Shown: one piece after another, positions 8,530-16,448 of the stretch | How the letters are laid out: every line of letters starts with the position of its first letter | Numbering within the stretch: position 1 is the stretch's first letter | NCBI GenBank assembly: GCA_040753835.1 | Contig: JBFMDM010000004.1 | Coordinates: 1 to 52,584, forward strand | Reading direction: 5' to 3' | DNA: 52,584 nt | Origin: JACRIK01 sp040753835 | GTDB taxonomy: Bacteria; Planctomycetota; MHYJ01; JACQXL01 | Program-made: the position numbers and the translations under genes | Notes under the pieces: model-generated | Database searches by the model: none | The model's input: only the letters and a program-made list of their open reading frames with translations | Told to the model about the DNA's origin: nothing

Positions 8530-9483
8530 ATGAACCTATTGGATTTTGAACAACAGAATGTCCCTCTCGGCGCCAAGGACCCGACCAACGGTGGGAAATA
8601 CTGCACTGTCCTGAAACTGCGCGGCACGATTGACATCACCACGCACCAGCAGTTTGAGGACGCCTTAAGCGAACTCCTGGAGCAAAACGCCAAGCGGCTG
8701 ATTATCAACCTGTCCAACCTGAAATACATCTCGTCTTCCGGCACCGGCCTGCTGGTCAAGTATTACAAGAAATACCGGGATAATGGCGGGGATATAAAAC
8801 TCTCGCACCTGCCGCCGAATATCTGGAAGACCCTGGACCTTATCGGGATAAACAACGTGATGGAGATATTTGACACCGACAAGGACGCCCTGACCAGTTT
8901 CAAGGACAACGAACGGTTCAGGGAGACCATCAGGCAGGCGTTCCCGGCCAAGTTTGAATGCCCGTCCTGCAAGGCGCTCCTGGAAATCTCCAAGCCGGCC
9001 AAATACCGTTGCCAATATTGCAACACCTATTTCTCGGCGGATAAGGACGGCAAGGTCAAGGCATTCCTTTCCCGCCGGCCCAGGATAATTGAGGTTAAGT
9101 TATCCGACTCGGCGGACAACCAGTCCTGGCTAGAGGAGACCGTCAAGTCCCAGGCGCAATGGCTGGGTTTTTCCGGCAAGGAGGCCACGGAATTGGCCGA
9201 GGCAACGAGCGAGGCCTGGAAGGTCTGCGCCGAAAAGAACAAGCACCCCTGGCATACCTTCCGGGTGACCCTGATGATGGAGGAAAATCCAGCCGGCCCG
9301 GACGGACAGGCAGGCAAGAACACCCAGGCCAAAATGACAGTCGGCATTATTTCCTTTGAGAATCTCAACGTCTCCAAGCCGATTCTGACCAATACGGCCC
9401 TGCGCAAGAAGGTAACCTCCATAGAGGTCCTACCCCTGCTTCCGGTCGGGGAACTGATAAAGATAACCAAAACAAAGAAATAA
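8530..9483 (+). CDS. STAS / zinc-ribbon / degenerate RsbW-like fusion protein
   Basis: 317 residues. Residues about 20-125 form a STAS (SpoIIAA-type anti-anti-sigma) domain; YISSSGTG aligns with the phospho-acceptor loop, making Ser69 the likely phosphorylation site, although the usual preceding Asp is Ser. A zinc ribbon follows with Cys144, Cys147, Cys161 and Cys164. The remainder (about 185-315) matches the fold pattern of RsbW-like HATPases (start of helix pair LGFSGKEATELAEATSEAW, end strand pair SIEVLPLLPVGELIKI) but lacks the N-box Asn and the glycine-rich G1/G2 boxes, so it probably cannot bind ATP. A promoter lies directly upstream, and the next gene starts immediately after the stop. 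The role as a combined antagonist/binding scaffold is inferred. Confidence 0.8.
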   Translation: MNLLDFEQQNVPLGAKDPTNGGKYCTVLKLRGTIDITTHQQFEDALSELLEQNAKRLIINLSNLKYISSSGTGLLVKYYKKYRDNGGDIKLSHLPPNIWKTLDLIGINNVMEIFDTDKDALTSFKDNERFRETIRQAFPAKFECPSCKALLEISKPAKYRCQYCNTYFSADKDGKVKAFLSRRPRIIEVKLSDSADNQSWLEETVKSQAQWLGFSGKEATELAEATSEAWKVCAEKNKHPWHTFRVTLMMEENPAGPDGQAGKNTQAKMTVGIISFENLNVSKPILTNTALRKKVTSIEVLPLLPVGELIKITKTKK

Positions 9484-11283
9484 ATGCTGTTCAACTGGTT
9501 CAAGAAAAAAGACAAACTCATCCCGCTGGATTCCGCAGAGCCGGGGAAGGGAAAGGAACAGACGCGGTCCGGGCACGCCCCGCGCAAGCCCCTGGCGCGC
9601 CTGCCTGCGCCCGCCCAAGGCGTACCTGTCCCGGGGGCGCCGAAAACCGCCTCACAAACCGGCGATACCTCCCGGATAAAGACCTCCGAGAGCGCGGTTA
9701 TCCGCATCGGCAAACTGGGCGAGGTGCTTCTGCAGTATAATATGGTGTCCCGGGAAAACCTGGAAAAGGCCCTGGCTCTCCAGCAGCAACAGCCGTCCGG
9801 CCTGCCTGCGCCGGGCGAAGCGCGGCAGGCAGGCCCGGTAAGGAAACGACTGGGCGAAATCCTGATAGAGAACAATTTCATCACCGAGGAGCAACTGCTT
9901 TCCGCCTTTGCCCGGCACTGCCGGATTCCCTATATCAAAATCAATAAATACGGACTGCCCAAGGCGGCCATCCAGGCCGTGCCTGCTGACCTGGTCCTCA
10001 AGCACAAGGTCCTGCCCGTGGACAAGGTCGGCACTGTCCTGATGCTGGCCGTAACCGACCCTTATGACACCGCAGCAGTGGATGAAGTCAAGGCAAAGAC
10101 CAATTTGAGGATAAAGACCATTCTTTGCAAACAGAGCGAATTTTGGGAGATGGTCAAATTTTATTATCCGAATGCCCAGGCGCAGGCCGGGGCCGCCTCG
10201 CCGAGCGAGAGCGAGGCCGGGGAAAAACCAACAGAGAGCGTTCCGGAACCAGTCCCCCAAGCCGCGCCGGTAGAAACCACGGCGCCGCCGGAGCAGGCCA
10301 CAAACACCGACAGGACGGGCGAAGAGACATCTATATTCAAGATTGAAGAACTGCCGTTCCCTGAACCGCCTGTCTTGACCAGCGCCGATTCTAAACCCGC
10401 CCCAGCCAAAGAGCCGGCCCCGGATGAAGGGTCCGCACCGCCGCAAGCTATTGAGGCGAGAATTGAAGCGCCGGAGCCGCCGGTCCCACCCCCTCCAATT
10501 GCGGAAAAGCCCACGCCTCAAGCCGTCCCTGCTCAGCCACAGGAAAAATCCGTTTCCGAGGAATTTCTGGGCGGGACCATTGAGCAGGAGACGCCCCGCA
10601 CTACTCTATGGAGCAATGGCGCTCCCGCTATAGTTGATAAGAGCGGAGCAGTCCAAAAAGAAGAGGCAAAACCAATTCCGGCGCAGGAAGTTGTTGAGGA
10701 TAAATCAACCGCTCCGGTCCAGGAAACCCCGGCCGCGGTCCAGCCGCCCGACACAAGCGGAATTAACGGCTACGATACCTCTTTGATAGACATCCGGGAA
10801 TTGCTGTCAACCCAGGCAACGTCGGAGGATGAGAATATAGAAATAATACCCGAACAACCTCAACCCATTGATGTGGTTCCGTATATATATCCGGAAGAGG
10901 AAAAAGCAAATGAGACGCCTGCTCCACCTGCGGAAATTCCGGTCGCAGTATCGCAGAAAGAGTCGCCAGAGCAGGCCGCACCAAAGCCGGACGCGGTTGC
11001 AGATGCTCCGGCCCGGGCTGCGGAAGCGGAAAAACCCAGGGCCCCTGCCGGGCGGGAAACGTCTGTCCGGAATGATCCTGAACCGAAAGCCGTTCCTCCA
11101 AACCTGCCTGCGGACAAAGACGCGCTTATCATAGTCAGCGAGGATGAATTCATCGTGGCCCAGCAGTTATTTGACCGGCAGTCAAGGCCGTGGGAAAATT
11201 TCCACCACCGCGGCAGACCCTCGCAGGCGGAAAAGGTGGGCGAGCCGGAATTTGCGCTCTATACTGAAAGCGCTATAAAGTAA
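9484..11283 (+). CDS. MshEN-domain protein with long disordered tail
   Basis: 599 residues, with its ATG directly abutting the previous stop. About 70-220 is an MshEN/GspE N-terminal domain (RIGKLGEVLLQYNMVS..., KRLGEILIENNFITEEQLLSAFARHCRIPYIKI, LPVDKVGTVLMLAVTDPYD), the module that in PilB/MshE binds c-di-GMP or contacts the pilus platform. No ATPase domain follows; instead residues about 225-599 are a Pro/Ala/Glu-rich low-complexity tail. Two GC-rich palindromes lie in frame (9799-9835, giving SGLPAPGEARQAGP, and the 33-nt core at 10618-10650). A complete PilB/GspE ATPase is encoded at 11615. I infer an accessory regulator of that secretion/pilus system. Confidence 0.7.
   Translation: MLFNWFKKKDKLIPLDSAEPGKGKEQTRSGHAPRKPLARLPAPAQGVPVPGAPKTASQTGDTSRIKTSESAVIRIGKLGEVLLQYNMVSRENLEKALALQQQQPSGLPAPGEARQAGPVRKRLGEILIENNFITEEQLLSAFARHCRIPYIKINKYGLPKAAIQAVPADLVLKHKVLPVDKVGTVLMLAVTDPYDTAAVDEVKAKTNLRIKTILCKQSEFWEMVKFYYPNAQAQAGAASPSESEAGEKPTESVPEPVPQAAPVETTAPPEQATNTDRTGEETSIFKIEELPFPEPPVLTSADSKPAPAKEPAPDEGSAPPQAIEARIEAPEPPVPPPPIAEKPTPQAVPAQPQEKSVSEEFLGGTIEQETPRTTLWSNGAPAIVDKSGAVQKEEAKPIPAQEVVEDKSTAPVQETPAAVQPPDTSGINGYDTSLIDIRELLSTQATSEDENIEIIPEQPQPIDVVPYIYPEEEKANETPAPPAEIPVAVSQKESPEQAAPKPDAVADAPARAAEAEKPRAPAGRETSVRNDPEPKAVPPNLPADKDALIIVSEDEFIVAQQLFDRQSRPWENFHHRGRPSQAEKVGEPEFALYTESAIK
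9799..9835 (+). repeat. In-frame palindromic insert in MshEN gene
   Basis: 11-bp arms GGCCTGCCTGC/GCAGGCAGGCC around a 15-base centre. It lies inside the MshEN domain, between LALQQQQP and KRLGEIL, where the family normally has a short linker. Confidence 0.7.
10618..10650 (+). repeat. 33-nt protein-embedded element, copy 1
   Basis: Encodes GAPAIVDKSGA in the MshEN tail. The same 33-nt core, in the same frame, occurs at 34530-34562 and 41529-41561; all three are preceded by Pro-Arg plus six residues. Confidence 0.75.
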
Positions 11284-11331
11284 GTTAGCCACGAAGACAC
11301 TAAGACACAAAGAAATTCTTCGTGTCTTAAT
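11284..11331. repeat. CACnAAGA microrepeat hairpin
   Basis: Three 8-base units (consensus CACnAAGA, 11290-11313) followed by an inverse arm (TTCTTCGTGTCTTA). The outermost part of the right arm is missing here, but a matching CCTTAGTGGC occurs at 11580-11589, after the broken GxxExxY gene. Confidence 0.7.
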
Positions 11332-11344
11332 GGTAAAATACAAT

Positions 11345-11611
11345 ATGGACTTTGAACCTCTATCAGATAAAGAAGAGAAAATCGCCACGAAAGTAGTTGA
11401 TTCTGCATATGTAATTCATAAGACGCTCGGCCCGATTGTACTGGAAAAGGTATATGAAGCGTGTTTTTGCCATGAGATTTCCAAAAGATGATTGTTATAT
11501 AAAAGGCAGGTGGATGTGCCGATTATTTACGACGGAATAACATTTGATGAGGGGTTGAGATTGGGATTTCTAATTAGCGCCTTAGTGGCAAGAAATTATA
11601 ATAGAAGATAA
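11345..11611 (+). pseudogene. GxxExxY (PD-(D/E)XK-like) protein, broken
   Basis: Reading from ATG 11345 gives VVDSAYVIHKTLGPIVLEKVYEACF, the GxxExxY family signature (usual form HKxLGPGLLExVYE). A TGA at 11489-11491 interrupts at codon 49, in place of the usual Gly of the 'KRG' motif. The same frame then continues through LLYKRQVDVPIIYDG and FDEGLRLGF, also family-typical, to a TAA at 11609. The C-terminal catalytic part is lost. The gene lies between the two halves of a CACnAAGA palindrome. It is too short and broken to be a working nuclease-like protein. Confidence 0.75.
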
Positions 11612-11614
11612 ATT

Positions 11615-13351
11615 ATGGCATTAGTAGACAGAAAAATCGGACAGGCCCTGGTCAGGGATAAATTCCTGACCGACGAGCAACTCATCGCGGCCTATGACCG
11701 CCAGGCCGAAAAGAAAATATCCCTCAAGGAGGCCATCGTTGACCTGAAGATGATGAGCGAGGAGGATATGAAGGCCGCGATGATAAGTTGCTTCGGCTTT
11801 CCGCTCATCCGGCTCCAGGATTACCAGATAGACGCCGAGGCCCTGGTCAAGATACCGGAAAACAAGTGCCGGCAGTATATCATCATCCCGGTCTCGCTGT
11901 TGGGCAATCTCCTGACCGTTGCCATCGCAGACCCGCTCAACCTGATGGCCCTGGACGATATCGCCCTCATCTCCAAATGCGAGGTGGTTCCGGTGATGGC
12001 CGAGGAAAAAGAGATTTTCAGCGCCATCAACCAGTATTACAGCAAGGAAAAGACCATCCAGGAGATGCTGCCCGAGCAGAATGCGCCGTCCGAGAACCTG
12101 TCCGCGCTGCCCGGCGCTGGCAGTTCCGGAGACGAGATAGTCATCTCCGCCGAGCCGGTCGCCCGGACGCAAAAAGGCCTTCCGGAAATAGACGAGACCC
12201 CGATTATCAAACTGGCCAACCACATCGTGGCCTCGGCCATCAGGAAACGCGCCAGCGACATCCACATTGAGCCGCGCGCCAAGATGATAGGCATCCGCTA
12301 CCGGGTGGACGGCATCCTGGCCGAGCAGGAAGGCCTGCCCCGGTCCATCCAGTCCGCCCTGATTTCCCGGTTCAAGATTATGTCCAAGATGGACATCGCC
12401 GAGCGCCGGCTTCCGCAGGACGGCCGCATCAAGATTGTCTTTGAGGGCCGCGAAGTGGACCTGCGCGTCTCCTCTCTGCCCACCCGGCACGGCGAGAAAA
12501 TCGTCATCCGCATCCTTGACAAGGGCAACCTCAATATCCGGATGGAAAACCTCAACTTCACCGAGAAGAACCTGTCCGCCATAAAAAAGGCCCTGGATTT
12601 GCCTTACGGGATGATTCTGGTCACCGGCCCGACCGGCTCCGGGAAAACCACCACGCTCTATTCGGCCCTCAACTATATCAATTCGCCGGACCTGAACATC
12701 ATCACGGTTGAAGACCCGGTGGAATACGAGATGAACCTGATTAACCAGGTCCAGGTGCACCAGGAAGCTGGCCTGACCTTTGCCTCGGCCCTGAAATTCA
12801 TCCTCAGGCAGGACCCGGACGTGATAATGCTGGGCGAAATCCGGGACACCGAGACGCTCAATATGGCGATGAAGGCGGCGCTGACCGGCCATATGGTCCT
12901 GAGCACGCTCCATACCAACGATGCGGTCAGCGCCATTACCCGGCTGGTTGATATGGGCGGCGAGCCCTTCCTGATTGCCTCGTCTGTGCAACTGGTCGTG
13001 GCCCAGCGGCTGATGAGGCGGATTTGCGAGCACTGCCGCGAGGCCATCGTGGTCTCGCCTGAGATGGCCAGGTTGTTCAAGGACGCCGGGTTCAAGGATG
13101 CGCCCCGGACGGTTCCCAAGGCGCGCGGATGCAACAAGTGTATGCAGAGCGGCTATATGGGCCGGATTGCCACCATTGAAACACTGGTCGTTACGGACGA
13201 AATCAGGGAACTGGTTGTCAAATCCGCCAATGCCGGGGTCATAAAGCAAAAGGCGCTGGAGGCCGGAATGACGCCGATGCGTTACGACGCCCTGACCAAG
13301 GTCGCGGCCGGAATCTCGCCCATTGAAGAGGCGTTAAGAGAAACTATTTGA
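11615..13351 (+). CDS. Type IV pilus / type II secretion assembly ATPase (PilB/GspE family)
   Basis: 578-residue hexameric secretion ATPase that drives pilin or pseudopilin polymerisation at the inner membrane. N-terminal MshEN domain about 1-150; N2 and RecA-like domains follow: RASDIHIEP, Walker A GPTGSGKTTTLYS (about 334-346), Asp box VEDPVEYE, Walker B region ILRQDPDVIMLGEIRD, His box GHMVLSTLHTND, and the zinc-binding CEHC...CNKCMQSGYMGR typical of PilB/GspE. All catalytic elements are present. It follows the MshEN/disordered protein, separated only by repeats and the GxxExxY remnant. Whether it serves a pilus or a T2SS cannot be decided without the rest of the machinery. Confidence 0.92.
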   Translation: MALVDRKIGQALVRDKFLTDEQLIAAYDRQAEKKISLKEAIVDLKMMSEEDMKAAMISCFGFPLIRLQDYQIDAEALVKIPENKCRQYIIIPVSLLGNLLTVAIADPLNLMALDDIALISKCEVVPVMAEEKEIFSAINQYYSKEKTIQEMLPEQNAPSENLSALPGAGSSGDEIVISAEPVARTQKGLPEIDETPIIKLANHIVASAIRKRASDIHIEPRAKMIGIRYRVDGILAEQEGLPRSIQSALISRFKIMSKMDIAERRLPQDGRIKIVFEGREVDLRVSSLPTRHGEKIVIRILDKGNLNIRMENLNFTEKNLSAIKKALDLPYGMILVTGPTGSGKTTTLYSALNYINSPDLNIITVEDPVEYEMNLINQVQVHQEAGLTFASALKFILRQDPDVIMLGEIRDTETLNMAMKAALTGHMVLSTLHTNDAVSAITRLVDMGGEPFLIASSVQLVVAQRLMRRICEHCREAIVVSPEMARLFKDAGFKDAPRTVPKARGCNKCMQSGYMGRIATIETLVVTDEIRELVVKSANAGVIKQKALEAGMTPMRYDALTKVAAGISPIEEALRETI

Positions 13352-13390
13352 CCCGGCAGGTCATCCTGAGTAAAGCGAAGGATATACATA

Positions 13391-13984
13391 TTGTTTAACT
13401 ATTTAAAACGTCTCTACAACTGGGTCCTGTCCTGGGCCGAGTCGCCCTGGGGCGCCTGGGCCCTCTTTGTCCTGGCCGTAGCCGAATCATCGTTCTTCCC
13501 GGTCCCGCCTGATGTCCTCCTGATTGCGCTCGGACTGTCCATCCCAACCAAATCATTCCGCTACGCCCTGATATGCTCTGCCGGCTCGGTTCTGGGCGGG
13601 GTGCTCGGATACTATATCGGTTACGGGCTCTACGAAACCGTGGGCAGTTACGTGGTCAACCTCTACAACCTGCAGGAGCCGTTTGACAAAATCAGTTGTA
13701 TGTACCAAGGCAACGCCTTTATGGCCGTGGCCATTGCCGGATTCACGCCGATTCCCTACAAGGTATTCACCATAGCGGCCGGTGTCTGCCGGGTCAATCT
13801 GGTCGTCTTTATCATCGCCTCGGCCCTGAGCCGCTCGGCCCGGTTCTTCATCGTGGCGGCAATAATCCGGTTCGGCGGCGAGCCGGCCAAGCGCTTCATA
13901 GACCGCTACTTCAACCTGCTTACTATTATATTCGTCATTCTTCTTGTCGCCGGCTTCCTGCTGATAAAATACTGGATGGAATAA
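13391..13984 (+). CDS. DedA/YqaA-family (VTT-domain) membrane protein
   Basis: 197 residues with about five hydrophobic segments. ESSFFPVPPDVLLIALGL and AGFTPIPYKVFTIAAGV match the paired re-entrant-loop motifs of the DedA/SNARE-associated (VTT) family, here the short YqaA type. DedA proteins are linked to lipid (undecaprenyl-phosphate or phospholipid) flipping and membrane homeostasis. The start is a TTG at 13391 without a clear ribosome-binding site; the family N-terminus fits it. A CCTGAG..GCGAAGG repeat lies just upstream (about 13363-13382). Confidence 0.82.
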   Translation: MFNYLKRLYNWVLSWAESPWGAWALFVLAVAESSFFPVPPDVLLIALGLSIPTKSFRYALICSAGSVLGGVLGYYIGYGLYETVGSYVVNLYNLQEPFDKISCMYQGNAFMAVAIAGFTPIPYKVFTIAAGVCRVNLVVFIIASALSRSARFFIVAAIIRFGGEPAKRFIDRYFNLLTIIFVILLVAGFLLIKYWME

Positions 13985-14070
13985 GCCGATTGACCTCTCT
14001 TGTCTCCTCCGCACTCTACTTGCATCTTGTATCTATGCGATGTAACCGACCACCGTCACCCACAGCGTTT

Positions 14071-14107
14071 ACTCGCAGTTAGCGACCAAGGAGATTTATC
14101 TGCGAGT
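14071..14107 (-). terminator. Possible terminator hairpin of the tail-fibre-like gene
   Basis: ACTCGCAG (14071-14078) pairs with CTGCGAGT (14100-14107), an 8-bp stem with a 21-base loop, 24 bases past the minus-strand stop at 14131. No T-run. Confidence 0.35.
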
Positions 14108-14130
14108 TATCCCGTAGTATAGCGGAGGGA

Positions 14131-15294
14131 CTACATTATATATCCTACCACCGTGATGTACAATGTGAGAGTCGCGTTCCACGGACCACCCACGCTCTCC
14201 AGCGCATACTCAATTGTCCTCGGTCCTCCTACCACTAACGGCACGATTCCGGCATTGGCTACTTGCGAGTTCAGTCCGGGTACGAGTCCAAGACCTACGG
14301 CATCGCGCTGGTCAACATTGGTCCTGACCCTGAAGAATGCCCTGCCCGTGGCAAATGCCTGATTGAACATCCCCAATTGCACGAGGACTGCCTTTGCGCC
14401 CTCAGGAACCCAAGGCGAGAGGTCAAACGGTGTATAGGGAATATCCGCCGTGATATTGACCAGATACAGGGCATCGGCCGAGGTGAATCCGGTCAGTAAA
14501 GTGCCGAAGACAAAGCGGTCTCCGCCCACTCCGGGCGCTAACTTCTCTTGTGTTACTGCTCCGTTGGCTATTTTTTCCGTTATGACACTGTCTACTGATA
14601 ACTGGCTACTGGTTACTGCGCCCGGAGCGATTTCCTCTGAAGCGACGGGCGGCAGGAGCGGTCTTGTGGCGACTGAGGCCCACTTAAACCACCAGTAATT
14701 TGGACCGGTCTCGTCATAGACCGGCACCTGGCCTGGTGTCGGGGGCAGACCTGAGAGTGTCTTGATACAGCGTGGCTCTACGGATTGTGATGCCAGTTCC
14801 GAATAGCCGACTGCATTGGGCGCAATCTCTGACGAGCCGACTGCGTTTGCCGCTATCTTGGCGGCCGTGATGGTATTCGCGGCGATTTTGGCATTGGTCA
14901 CAGCCCCGTCCACCAAATCCTCGGTTCTGACACTTTGGTCTGCGACCTTTTCACGGGTGATTGCGCCATCCCGGATTTTAGCCGTGGTAATCGCGCCGTC
15001 TTTGACTTTCTCAGTCGTGACACTGTCTACTGCCAACTGACTACTGCCTACTGCATTAGTCATAATCTTGGTTGAGGTAACCGCCTTTTCGGCTATTTTG
15101 ACCGTGGTAACAGAGCCGTCCACTAATTCATCAATTCCGACTGTGCCGTCCGCAATCTTGCGTCTGGTGACTACGCCGTCCCTGATATGTTTTTCCTCAA
15201 TAGCGTTAGGCGCTATTTTATCGCCCGTGACCGATTGCGGACTTAAGTGTTTTGTTTTGATTTCGTTGAGTCGGTCGTACAAAATCCTTGCCAT
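14131..15294 (-). CDS. Tail-fibre-like repeat protein
   Basis: 387 residues. The start (MARILYDRL) has an ideal ribosome-binding site (AAAGGAG, 9 bases upstream). About 15-175 consists of roughly ten-residue repeats of the type DGAVTxxKIA / NAVGSSxIA, as found in phage tail fibres and surface stalks that form trimeric beta-structures. The C-terminal ~110 residues (DRFVFGTLLTGFTSADALYLVNIT... to VVGYIM) look like a globular head domain. No other phage structural gene is evident nearby, so it could be a surface or satellite-element protein. Two heptamer microrepeats lie in the coding sequence (14588-14622 and 15023-15057). It is read with the other minus-strand island genes. Confidence 0.65.
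   Translation of the reverse strand: MARILYDRLNEIKTKHLSPQSVTGDKIAPNAIEEKHIRDGVVTRRKIADGTVGIDELVDGSVTTVKIAEKAVTSTKIMTNAVGSSQLAVDSVTTEKVKDGAITTAKIRDGAITREKVADQSVRTEDLVDGAVTNAKIAANTITAAKIAANAVGSSEIAPNAVGYSELASQSVEPRCIKTLSGLPPTPGQVPVYDETGPNYWWFKWASVATRPLLPPVASEEIAPGAVTSSQLSVDSVITEKIANGAVTQEKLAPGVGGDRFVFGTLLTGFTSADALYLVNITADIPYTPFDLSPWVPEGAKAVLVQLGMFNQAFATGRAFFRVRTNVDQRDAVGLGLVPGLNSQVANAGIVPLVVGGPRTIEYALESVGGPWNATLTLYITVVGYIM
14588..14622 (-). repeat. In-gene heptamer microrepeat (5 x 7 bases)
   Basis: Five tandem 7-base units beginning CTG (plus strand consensus CTGnCTA). On the minus strand it encodes part of the VTSSQLSVDSV repeat of the tail-fibre-like protein. The same unit family recurs at 15023-15057. 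Confidence 0.75.
15023..15057 (-). repeat. In-gene heptamer microrepeat (5 x 7 bases), second copy
   Basis: Five tandem 7-base units (plus strand consensus CTGnCTA). On the minus strand it encodes AVGSSQLAVDSV. Seven-base units read in frame give a 21-base, seven-residue period. Confidence 0.75.
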
Positions 15295-15424
15295 AAAATT
15301 CTACTCCTTTCGCATTCCCGAACTTATGGTCCGGGCAGACATATAACCGTTTGCGGCCGTAGCGATAGAACGCGGGGTTCTGGCACGGCCTGTTGTATTT
15401 GGTCAATGCCTGGCATTGTTTCAT
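15218..15424 (-). CDS. Small zinc-finger-like protein (DUF5763-like), overlapping the next gene
   Basis: 68 residues. The N-terminus MKQCQALTKYNRPCQNPAF...YVCPDHK has the C-x-A-x-T-K...C-x-N-x-A...C-x-x-H pattern of small DUF5763-like zinc proteins common on mobile elements. The last ~25 codons overlap the start of the tail-fibre-like gene in another frame, and that gene's AAAGGAG site lies inside this one, suggesting translational coupling. No clear ribosome-binding site precedes its own ATG. The Cys/His pattern is the main support. Confidence 0.5.
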   Translation of the reverse strand: MKQCQALTKYNRPCQNPAFYRYGRKRLYVCPDHKFGNAKGVEFYGKDFVRPTQRNQNKTLKSAIGHGR

Positions 15425-15452
15425 ATATTGTTAAGCGAAGCGGAGGCGGACC

Positions 15453-15487
15453 GCATTTCGCAATCCGCACTCCGCAATTCGCAATTA
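15453..15487. repeat. Heptamer microrepeat GCAnTnC x5
   Basis: Five tandem 7-base units (consensus GCAATCC) between two island genes, running up to the stop of the 265-residue gene. A related heptamer array (GCGAATn) lies in mnmE at 41233-41260. Confidence 0.75.
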
Positions 15488-15488
15488 T

Positions 15489-16286
15489 CTACGGTAAGTA
15501 GATTTGGGTTTCCAGTTTCAGTTGTCCGTCCTCCATAAACCATACGCAGTATGATTTATCCGGTGTAATCTCTGCCACCCAATCTGCGGCCTTGAGCGGG
15601 TCCGACAGTTTCTCCAGCATCTTCTTGATTCTGGTATTGTGCCTGTCAAACATATCCGGGTCATAGCCGGACTCGGTGATGATTATCCCGGTCTGGGTAA
15701 GGATTTGGGTCAGCGACGTCCTTAATGTCGCCCTGAGGTCGTCAATGGCGATATCATAGGGCTTGCCTATAATTACCACTGAACCCTCGGGCAGACGTTG
15801 TAACGCCTGCTGGTCTCCGGTCAGCCAGTAGCCCATAACAGACGCGACCTGTCTGCCTCTGGCGCGAGAGCCGGTGAACCGCAGTGTGCCGCGTGCCACT
15901 TCCTCGTCCCAGTTGGACTGTTTTTCCGTGACCGAATCCTTGTATAACTTGGCATAGACGCCGTCGCGTTCCAAGAACTGCCTGTCCAGGCCGTCGTTAT
16001 ACTTGTTATATGCCCTGAGCATCTTACTGCGCTGTAAGGCGTAGATGTCATCGGCATTGCGGTCGCCCTGGGTAGAGCCGGGGAAGGAAACCGTTCCCCT
16101 GAACTTATCAGACGCCGGGGTGGCCATAATCTGGGCAAAATCTGCATCATTCCTGATGCGATATTTGCGGTGTTCGTTAATGGTCTCGGCGCTGTCTGTC
16201 AGATGTTTAACCCGTTTTTCCGACATATCCGGGTGTGGTATCACTATGGTAGCCACAGGAACCACTAATTTGGTCTTAATACTCAT
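15489..16286 (-). CDS. Unknown island protein (265 aa)
   Basis: Not recognised. ATG at 16286 preceded by AGAAAGG. The protein is soluble, with no signal or membrane helix. It has a charged helical centre (about 75-135), a segment TGSRARGRQVASVMGYWLTGDQQAL, and a beta-rich C-terminus ending QLKLETQIYLP. Its position next to a tail-fibre-like gene suggests a phage- or element-derived structural or assembly role, which is inference only. Confidence 0.6.
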   Translation of the reverse strand: MSIKTKLVVPVATIVIPHPDMSEKRVKHLTDSAETINEHRKYRIRNDADFAQIMATPASDKFRGTVSFPGSTQGDRNADDIYALQRSKMLRAYNKYNDGLDRQFLERDGVYAKLYKDSVTEKQSNWDEEVARGTLRFTGSRARGRQVASVMGYWLTGDQQALQRLPEGSVVIIGKPYDIAIDDLRATLRTSLTQILTQTGIIITESGYDPDMFDRHNTRIKKMLEKLSDPLKAADWVAEITPDKSYCVWFMEDGQLKLETQIYLP

Positions 16287-16448
16287 ATTAGTTACCTTTC
16301 TAAACAGCCGGCGAGGCTATCGTATCTTGCTGTGGCTATTCAAGCCCCCCGATGTTATATCGGGAGGACCACTGATACCTGAGATAGCCCCAACCGGACT
16401 GGTGATTTTCACCCAAAGTCCCCTCTATCAAGAGGGGTTCGGAGTGTG
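16287..16448. other. Gap with hairpins between island genes
   Basis: No gene is seen. It holds an imperfect hairpin around 16347-16369 (CCCGAT/ATCGGG) and the terminator-like stem at 16420-16437. Confidence 0.4.
16420..16437 (-). terminator. Hairpin after the small peptide gene
   Basis: CCCCTCT and AGAGGGG form a perfect 7-bp stem with a 4-base loop, 11 bases past the stop of the 28-residue peptide gene on the minus strand. No T-run. Confidence 0.45.

Noticed and set aside
11621..13249. 542-codon open frame antisense to the PilB/GspE gene
   Set aside because: It lies wholly opposite a complete, motif-rich ATPase gene, has no recognisable domain and no ribosome-binding site; long antisense frames are expected in GC-rich coding DNA.
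15023..15294. Plus-strand frames rich in Thr/Val opposite the tail-fibre-like gene
   Set aside because: They mirror the repeat structure of the minus-strand gene, which has the ribosome-binding site and the continuous frame.
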